A stretch of DNA of 64,000 nucleotides from Phlebiopsis flavidoalba (lineage: Eukaryota; Basidiomycota; Agaricomycetes; Polyporales; Phanerochaetaceae). The stretch's first letter is position 1; each line of letters starts with the position of its first letter. Positions 57,612-64,000 of this stretch are shown piece by piece. The position numbers and the translations under genes were made by a program. The notes below the pieces were generated by a model, which was not told the DNA's origin, did not search any database, and saw only the letters and a list, made by a program, of their open reading frames with translations. The DNA lies in contig JAOCPU010000001.1 of assembly GCA_035772785.1 (NCBI GenBank), forward strand, positions 2,232,001-2,296,000, given 5' to 3'.

Positions 57612-59946
57612 ATGGGTGCTTCAAGCAGTACGATTGCTTCGCAGACAGGATCATCTCTCCGTATACGACAGTCATTTAACTTCCAACTTCCCTCTTCGTA
57701 ATTCGAGCTCTTGCCCTCAGTTTTCTCCACTCTATCCCGACGTTCATCGGGGCATTGATTCCACTCTTGGCCTCCTATACGACTCCGAGCGTTTTTTCAC
57801 TTGAAGTTGCCGACCGCTTGGGGGAAATTGTTCGCCATGTTCCGTCAGTCGACCGCCCCTTGACGCGGGCGCGCCCTGAATCGTTTTGACACCACCCGTC
57901 AGGACTGAATCTTACGACGACCTGGGCCCTGTCGAGAGAAGATGCCCGATGGGATACATTCTTTTTGCGCTTCACACCGCACTAGAAGATCTTTTCCCTC
58001 GTGTGTAAGTCGCTCCTCCCAAAGCTGCGGTTTGTGCTATCTGCTAACGAGCCCCACCGATACAGCTACGAAAGCCTAGAAGCAATCAAGCTCAACACTC
58101 ATGCACTCATCCTTCGCTGGAACGGCTCTGAAAACGCTCTCTCTCCAATACTGCTGACAGCTCACTTAGGCTCGTATTGCTCATGGCGAGGCATATCAAG
58201 AAACTAACGATTCACTAAATAGATGTCGTGCCGGTAAATCCTGCCACACTTGACTCGTGGATACACCCTCCATACTCGGGTTTCTTTGATGGTGTGTAGG
58301 TGGGCTTCTCACTTGTAGGTTGTGCTGACAGTATGTATTCAAGGGACTTGGGTGTGGGGTCGTGGCACCGTGTGCGACGACAAAGTTGACGTTGTATCTT
58401 TACTGTGTGTACTCTTGACCGAGACCTCAAAACGTTTCGGGGAATCTGACCCTCGACTGTAGGACAACTGTGGAATCACTGCTTGATGTAGGTTTCATGC
58501 CTCAACGCACTGTCATCCTTGCTTTTGGGATAGACGAAGAGTCCGCGGGTACGCAGGTGGAGTTACTTTCCCCCAATTCCCGCAGGATTATGCTGATATT
58601 TCATCACAGGGAGCTCCCTACATTGCGAAATATTTGGAAAATGCGTATGGAAAATACGCATTTGCTGCGCTACTAGATGAAGGAAGGACGTGAGTACCAT
58701 AAATCCAGAGACATGAATCTATTCACATACTCGCGCTTCATTAAGAGGCTTATGGTACCCCCTACGGTGGGGACGTCATTTTTGCGAACCCCGCTACGGC
58801 AGAGAAAGGCTATCTCGATGTCCATATTGAGCTTTCAACTCCAGGAGGACATTCAAGCGTCCCTCCACCGCATACAGTGAGTGTTCCAACGATGTCGCCA
58901 GCGCCAACCTCACTCAGAGTGGCACAGGCCATTGGCATGCTAGCACAAGCCATAACCGAACTCGAGGCGCATCGCCATGAGACGAGCATGGAACGCACGG
59001 ACACATTCTTCCAAGAACTTCAGTGTGCTGCGGCATACGGTCCCGAGCTGCCCGACAACATTAAACGCCTCGCCCACGATGCGCTCGAAGACGACGACTC
59101 GTTAGATGAGCTTACTCAGGCGCTGCTCGAATGGGATCCCGCATCGGCTGCCAAGTTGAGCACAACCCAAGCGGTTGACGTGATCTCTGGAGGTGTAAAA
59201 GTCAATGCGTTACCGGAGAAAGTTTGGTCCATGGTGAATCATCGTATTGCGGAACACAGGTACGTGTGCGACTTCGGAGCGCGACTCACACTCATCGGTC
59301 TATCTAGCTCTGTTCTAGAGCTTGAAACCCATGTGATCAGTGTTGTCGAACCAGTCGCAGCTCGGCATAACCTCACGCTGCATGCGTTCGGCAAGGAGAT
59401 CATGACAGGCGGTGCTGGAAAACTCGTATTGTCAGACGCCTTCGATACAGCTTTAGAACCTTCGCCTACAACGCCGACAAAGGGTAGTCCGGAATATCGT
59501 ATCCTCGCTGGTACCATTGCCTCTGCACTCATCAGTACTCCCGGATATCACGGTAATCAAATTGTTGTATCCCCTGCTCTCGCAATTGGTAAGGAAGCTA
59601 TATTCAGCATGCCTTGACTAGTAAGCTAATACTGCGAATAGGAAATACTGGTCAATTTCTTTGCTCAATGATGCCGTGCTATTGAACTGAGATTGCCATA
59701 GACACCAAGAGTTACTGGAATCTCACTAGGAACATTTATCGATACGCCCCACGTTCCCGAGGATGCATACTACAATGGTCTACACACTGTCAATGAGGGT
59801 GCGTGGCACCGTTATGCTAGATCAAATCCTTGGCGAATAAATGACGCATCCTAGCCATCAAGTTAGACGCAGTCATTGGCAGGATACGATTCTACACCAA
59901 GTTCATCTTGAATTGGGATGAAGCAGCTCTCAGCTCAACACGGTAA
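57612..59946 (+). CDS. M20 metallopeptidase, vacuolar carboxypeptidase S (CPS1) type
   Basis: Zinc carboxypeptidase of family M20, related to yeast vacuolar Cps1. The start is uncertain (an ATG at 57612). CPQFSPLYPDVHRGIDSTLG (57712-57775) is the conserved luminal beginning. SPILLTAH at 58143-58168 carries the first zinc His. After an intron VVPVNPATLDSWIHPPYSGF precedes FDG (58226-58290). TVILAFGIDEESAG at 58512-58550 contains the catalytic Glu. A long clean frame at 58877-59617 covers the dimerisation domain (DTFFQELQCAAAYGPELPDN, AVDVISGGVKVNALPEKVWS, NHRIAEHR) and the return to the catalytic domain (YHGNQIVVSPALAIG). The end reads YWNLTRNIYRYAPR, then FYTKFILNWDEAALSSTR with TAA at 59944-59946. 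Short introns are present. Frame disturbances are mainly in the first third. Confidence 0.83.
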
Positions 59947-61350
59947 CGGTCGCCTCCTGTGCGCTGACCGACAATGGTCGGCTGAGACGTTGGCAGACTC
60001 CGTCGATAACTATCTGGACAATGAGAAAACACGGGATTGAATAAGAATGAATGTTGAACGACGTCTACTGTTATCTCTGTAGCTCTATTTAATACATGTT
60101 TCTGGACCAATCGTCTACCCCAAACCGAAAGTGCTACGCGCGTAATACATCGAAGGGGGTTAAGGTGCGCGTTGGTTTCGCCTCGAGTTGACGATGGTCA
60201 ACTCGAGGGTACTTGTCCCACAGACTACGAAGAAGTCCGCACCAGGACAGTCGCCATGACTCATAGCGACCGCCCTCCTGTGGGTGAGAGAAAAGTAAGG
60301 ACTCACTCGCACTTCCAGGCGTCTTCAACGTAGTCCTCCATCGGCTTGGCCCCTCCTATCGCATGGCCTGTGCTCATGTCTATGATGCAGTTAGCTACAA
60401 AGTGGGGCCCGCTAAGCTTCGATAGCTGTTAACAACGACCCTAGTGAAGAGTGAAAGGGGAAGGTCGTCCCTAGTAACTAGGCGTGCCCAGAACTAGACA
60501 CTAAGAGAGGCATTGGTCGCTGGGCCGCAGGTCACTGCAAGCCCGGACATACCTAAGAATCTACGTTGTCTAAACTACGGGCAACGGTGCGAGGGGGGAG
60601 ACATGAGCACGGGGACGATGACGATTCCGAGATAGCAGCGAGCTTGGGAAGGCGTAGGTGTTGGTGCAGATGAGGCGAGAGGATGATCACGGTGAAGAAG
60701 ACACCTTGGATGAGGTGTGTCAGTTGCCGGGAGAGGTGTGAAGCGAAGTGCAGCAACAAGGGGAGCTACTATATATATGTTTTCAAACATGGGTCACACG
60801 CCACGCACGTGATCCCGGACCATGCGCGGTTGATTCGCAATCAACAAGCCATAAGCGCCCATGAGTTCCATCGGACACTTGGCTGGCGTTCAAGGTGTTT
60901 ACTACAGCACGCGCACTCTCATGCCAATTCAGTGATCTAAGCTTACGGAGTTGACCTTTAAGGATGCACGAGTCAAGGTTAAATTTGTGTCCACCGTCAA
61001 CTCTCCGCTCACCGGGCGCTCTACGCGTGACACCAGCCACCGCAGGTAAATGAATGAAGAGCTCAGTTCACCATGTTGTAATTGACTATGTTACGCCTTC
61101 AAGCTTCAAGCTTCACAAGTTCACAACGACATATTTTGTGGATAAGACTGAACAACTAGTTTTTCTTCCATAACTACACACGTACAACCCAAATTACACA
61201 TCATTCTGGACATAATACAGTATACAACAGGTGTTGGGAGAGTCGAGACTAACAGCCGCGCAAGAACTTGACAAAACTTGAACCCGAAAATCGAAAATCG
61301 AAAGAAAGAAGAGGGGAGAGGAGGATTCATGGGCCCATAGACAATCTGAG
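59947..61350. other. 1.4-kb region without recognisable gene
   Basis: It contains a perfect 12-bp palindrome at 60181-60208 and small open frames (60553-60790 minus). No domain was identified. The AT-rich stretch at 61080-61320 looks like the 3' flank of the minus-strand gene to the right. Confidence 0.35.
60181..60208. repeat. Perfect 12-bp inverted repeat with 4-nt loop
   Basis: CCTCGAGTTGAC at 60181-60192, loop gatg, then GTCAACTCGAGG at 60197-60208. It could form a stem-loop in either strand. Confidence 0.75.
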
Positions 61351-61479
61351 AGAATGGGTATGAAGACGCACAACGAGTATGTGGGGAAATGGAGACGTAC
61401 CTTTATGAGTCGTTTGAGCTGAGCTGATGCGAAAAACTGGCAGTGGAAGCCTGACGAAGTAGGATATTATGACTATACC

Positions 61480-62900
61480 CATCGGAGTTCAAGAACATTA
61501 CGTACCTCCATAATCTTGGACAGGCCATAGTCCAGGAGGGCGTCCTTCAGCTTGTTAATGTCGGCGATGATGCGGATCGCGTGTACAAAGATCACATGGG
61601 AAACTTTTTACGATGTCGTTGGCAATTTCCGCCAGGTCGTTTTGGCAGAAACTCGTTCAGGGGTACCCGCCAGGATGCAGAATAGGAGATCTTGTTGGCA
61701 AGGACTTCTCGTAGTATCTTCCAGGGTCTCGTAGGGCGAACACGTGTAGTCTCGTTCAATTGGATAGCCCCACGCCGTGACGAGCGACAGTTGCCACAGG
61801 TCATAAAACAAGACGTTCGCACGTCGTTGAGGTGCTTGCCACGGAGTCTGTCTTTGTTCCCTCCCAGACATCGTTGAGTAGATTGCGGACCTCCTCTTTG
61901 AACTCGGCCAGGGAAGAAGAGACCGAGAGGTCACAAGGCAGGAGACAGTAACGAGCCGAGTCGTCCAGGGCCTTGCGAGATACTTGTATCCTCGAGGCAA
62001 GCAAGAGCCGCATTGCAGCAGAAAGCGTCGATCCCAGCCCAACATAGCACACGCGCGTTCGAGGGTCTGCAATGTGCTGACGCTGGCAGAGTTTCTTGAA
62101 GGTGACTTCGAGTTGTCGGAATACACAATCTTGACCACCATGTCCCCAGCCCAAGAAAATGTAGAAGCTCGATGGTGTTCGTCAACAGAGCGTCAGAGTC
62201 GAAGTCGCGCGCAGGTTGAACATCGAACATGGGGAAGTGATGACTCGGAGGGCTGCGTTAACAGAGCCTTTTTTGCGCAGAAGGGCGCAGGGAGGACGAT
62301 GTTCTGGATGCGAGCGGCTGGGGAATGGAATGGGTTGGGGGGATGTTTACTTGATAACTTGAAAGATGCATTCATCTTGTTGACAGACCTCCCGTATCTT
62401 AGGCGAGGCCATCATGAGTGTCACATTCATAGGAAACCGCGACGGAGTCCACGTCGGTAAGAGATGCTGGAGTCGATGGGCGGTAGAGATTCGTTTCCGG
62501 CAAAGAATGGCGCGATGTTCAGAGTAGGTGCAATCGTCGACGTCGGGAGCAGGGGAAGGCTCGGCTGATGAGTGCACTATTCTCTTCATTGAGCGAGGGT
62601 AAGTTCTTCTCTAGAAGCGCTCGTCTTCCTTCATCGATAGAGAGTCTAATTGTAGTGACAGGCGTTCGGGCCGCATGCTCCGGAGTTGTAGCCTGGAATT
62701 CAGCTTGCCCATACACGACGGGACTAGAGAAGAGATTTCGACAGGCAGGGTGATGACGATGGAGTCGCCCCAGGTATGTCCAGAGGCGGTTGGTGTCAAC
62801 AAAGCGACGGTCCGCAAGAACAGGTTGCGGTTCAACAGTGTAGGCTGCGTTGAGTTGTCCTGAGGGAATGTTTTGGCAAGCCCCCCTGCAATCTCATTGG
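61480..62900 (-). CDS. Unrecognised multi-exon gene
   Basis: Several coherent exon-like blocks occur on the minus strand: ANEIAGGLAKTFPQDNSTQP (62840-62900), then NRNLFLRTVALLTPTASGHT with WGDSIVITLPVEISSLVPS (62740-62835). These are followed by FPMNVTLMMASPKIREVCQQ and DECIFQVIK (62345-62440), which ends at a donor-like gtaaac. Next are MFDVQPARDFDSDALLTNTI and ELLHFLG (62155-62230), then LEVTFKKLCQRQHIADPRTR (62040-62105), AEFKEEVRNLLNDVWEG (61850-61905) and LWQLSLVTAWGYPIERDYTC (61740-61800). The last block is DINKLKDALLDYGLSKIMEV near 61510-61565. I do not recognise the family. The soluble, alpha-rich composition suggests a large cytosolic or nuclear protein of 400 residues or more. Confidence 0.45.
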
Positions 62901-64000
62901 CGAAGGATGGACCGGCAGTGCCAGAGAGACGTTGGCAGTCGCTTCTTCTGGCAACAAAAAACTAGCCCGGCTTGATGTGTACCTGTCTATTCTCAGTATA
63001 TTTACATTTCTTGTAGAGCGGAGTGGCGCACCTCAGAGGTGAGGGAGAGTTAGGAATGTTCCGTCGGGGACTATGGACGGTGTGTGCTATCCCAGGACAC
63101 CGAGCCACTCGGGCGTACTCTCACTGTGTGGCAGTCCTTCCTGGATCTATGCATGGTGATTCACGTTGTAACTTGTTGAACAATGACAACTGGAGTCTGG
63201 AGACGTTATCTCTGTGTTAGTCAGGACTCCGTCGCAAAAACAACCGAGGGACATACAAAGTAGGGTCTGACGGTGGGAGACAATGACCAAACTTTTGCGT
63301 TGCCTCGGCCAAGTGGGAGTGTTTCGCGGGAGGGTTCTCGAGGACGACAAGATGGCTCAATCACAACGACTAGTCGCTAAGAGTCAGAATGGACAGAAGA
63401 TACTAGGTGCGCAACGCAAGGAGATGACAAGGTTGGTTACAGGTCTGGTTTCAGCTACCTCGGGCGCTCGAAGTACAGTTTCAGACGGCGCCGGTCGGAG
63501 ATGCTTGATTCAGTGTCGGTGTGCCAGCGAAGAACCAAATTGGAATCCAGCTCTACCTGAACTACTCCACACAAGTGGTCATATGTACGCAGCAGGCACG
63601 GGTATAGAGTTATGATTCGTATTGGACGGGGAAGGGGACCACCTTAGTTGCAAAGCTTTAGTGTGTTCGGCTGATACAACCCAAATCTCCAGAAGAAAAT
63701 CTCCAGAATAATCATCCCAACACACGGACGAACTGAGGAGCACATCATCGAGCCGAAGGATGAAGATATCAGTGGCAGAGGTTGCGAAACATCGTTGTTG
63801 TAGCTATGATGACGGGAGAGCAAGAAGTACCTGTGGTTTCTGCAGGACTCGAGACCACTTTTCAATTCACACCTGGAGTACGACGATAGCGTCAAGCTGC
63901 CCCCCTTTTCTAGAGCCGGCTTTGACCGTTGAGTCTGTTGAGGTTGCGATGTGCTATGGTACAATTGTGGTCTGTAACAAGATTTTGGCTTACGCTCTCT
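62901..64000. other. Right edge, no confident gene
   Basis: A plus-strand block at 63015-63100 (FRRGLWTVCAIPGHRATRAY) vaguely resembles the extracellular loop of Sur7/PalI-type membrane proteins, but I see no matching helices. A frame at 63283-63615 (+) has no known motif. Confidence 0.3.

Noticed and set aside
62985..63640. Sur7/PalI-type membrane protein suggested by GLWTVCAIPG
   Set aside because: The expected four hydrophobic helices are not visible in any frame combination nearby.

Overview
The window looks like nuclear DNA of a basidiomycete fungus, most likely an Agaricomycete. Genes carry many short GT-AG introns of about 45-65 bp. The tRNAs have small introns next to the anticodon. 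There are relics of the DUF6533 membrane-protein family that is expanded in mushroom-forming fungi, and the other proteins look fungal (Mdm38/LETM1, Shr3, Trm112, Bni1/SepA-type formin, Cdc25). Nearly every gene, including housekeeping ones, is cut by single-base indels when read in its conserved frame. I therefore read the frameshifts mainly as consensus errors of a noisy assembly; the coordinates given here are whole-gene spans across introns and frameshifts.

Layout: 0.5-2.7 kb LETM1/Mdm38 (-). 4.1-18 kb is an accessory stretch: at least four and probably five decayed DUF6533-type membrane-protein copies are interspersed with a SAM methyltransferase (+), a DJ-1/PfpI protein (-) and an IAH1-like SGNH esterase (+). 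Two tRNA-Phe genes in opposite orientation lie at 5.9 and 21.8 kb. 19.5-21.5 kb holds Shr3 (-) and a RsfS/Atp25-like mitochondrial protein (+), head to head. 22.2-25.9 kb is a cytochrome P450 interrupted by a 1.49-kb terminal-inverted-repeat element that contains a ~23-bp minisatellite. 27.3-30.1 kb is Cdc25 (-). 32.0 kb is tRNA-Leu(UAA). 33.06-33.93 kb is a MITE-like element flanked by an 11-bp direct repeat.

34.4-49.1 kb is compact core genome: COQ7 (+), a complex I NDUFB4-like subunit (-), an RBM5/10-type splicing factor (+), a GPI-anchored PEBP-like protein (-), exosome RRP45 (-), TRM112 (+) and a ~6-kb formin (-). 49.6-64 kb holds an unrecognised coiled-coil protein, a cupin, a GH28 rhamnogalacturonase-type pectinase (+), an M20 carboxypeptidase S-like protease (+) and one unrecognised multi-exon gene (-).

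Functionally, four genes serve mitochondria (LETM1, RsfS-like, COQ7, NDUFB4). RRP45 and TRM112 (RNA processing and ribosome biogenesis) share a divergent promoter. The P450, methyltransferase, DJ-1 protein and esterase are accessory enzymes that may belong to secondary or xenobiotic metabolism, but no backbone synthase is present. The most noteworthy observations are the two non-autonomous transposable elements and the decayed DUF6533 array.
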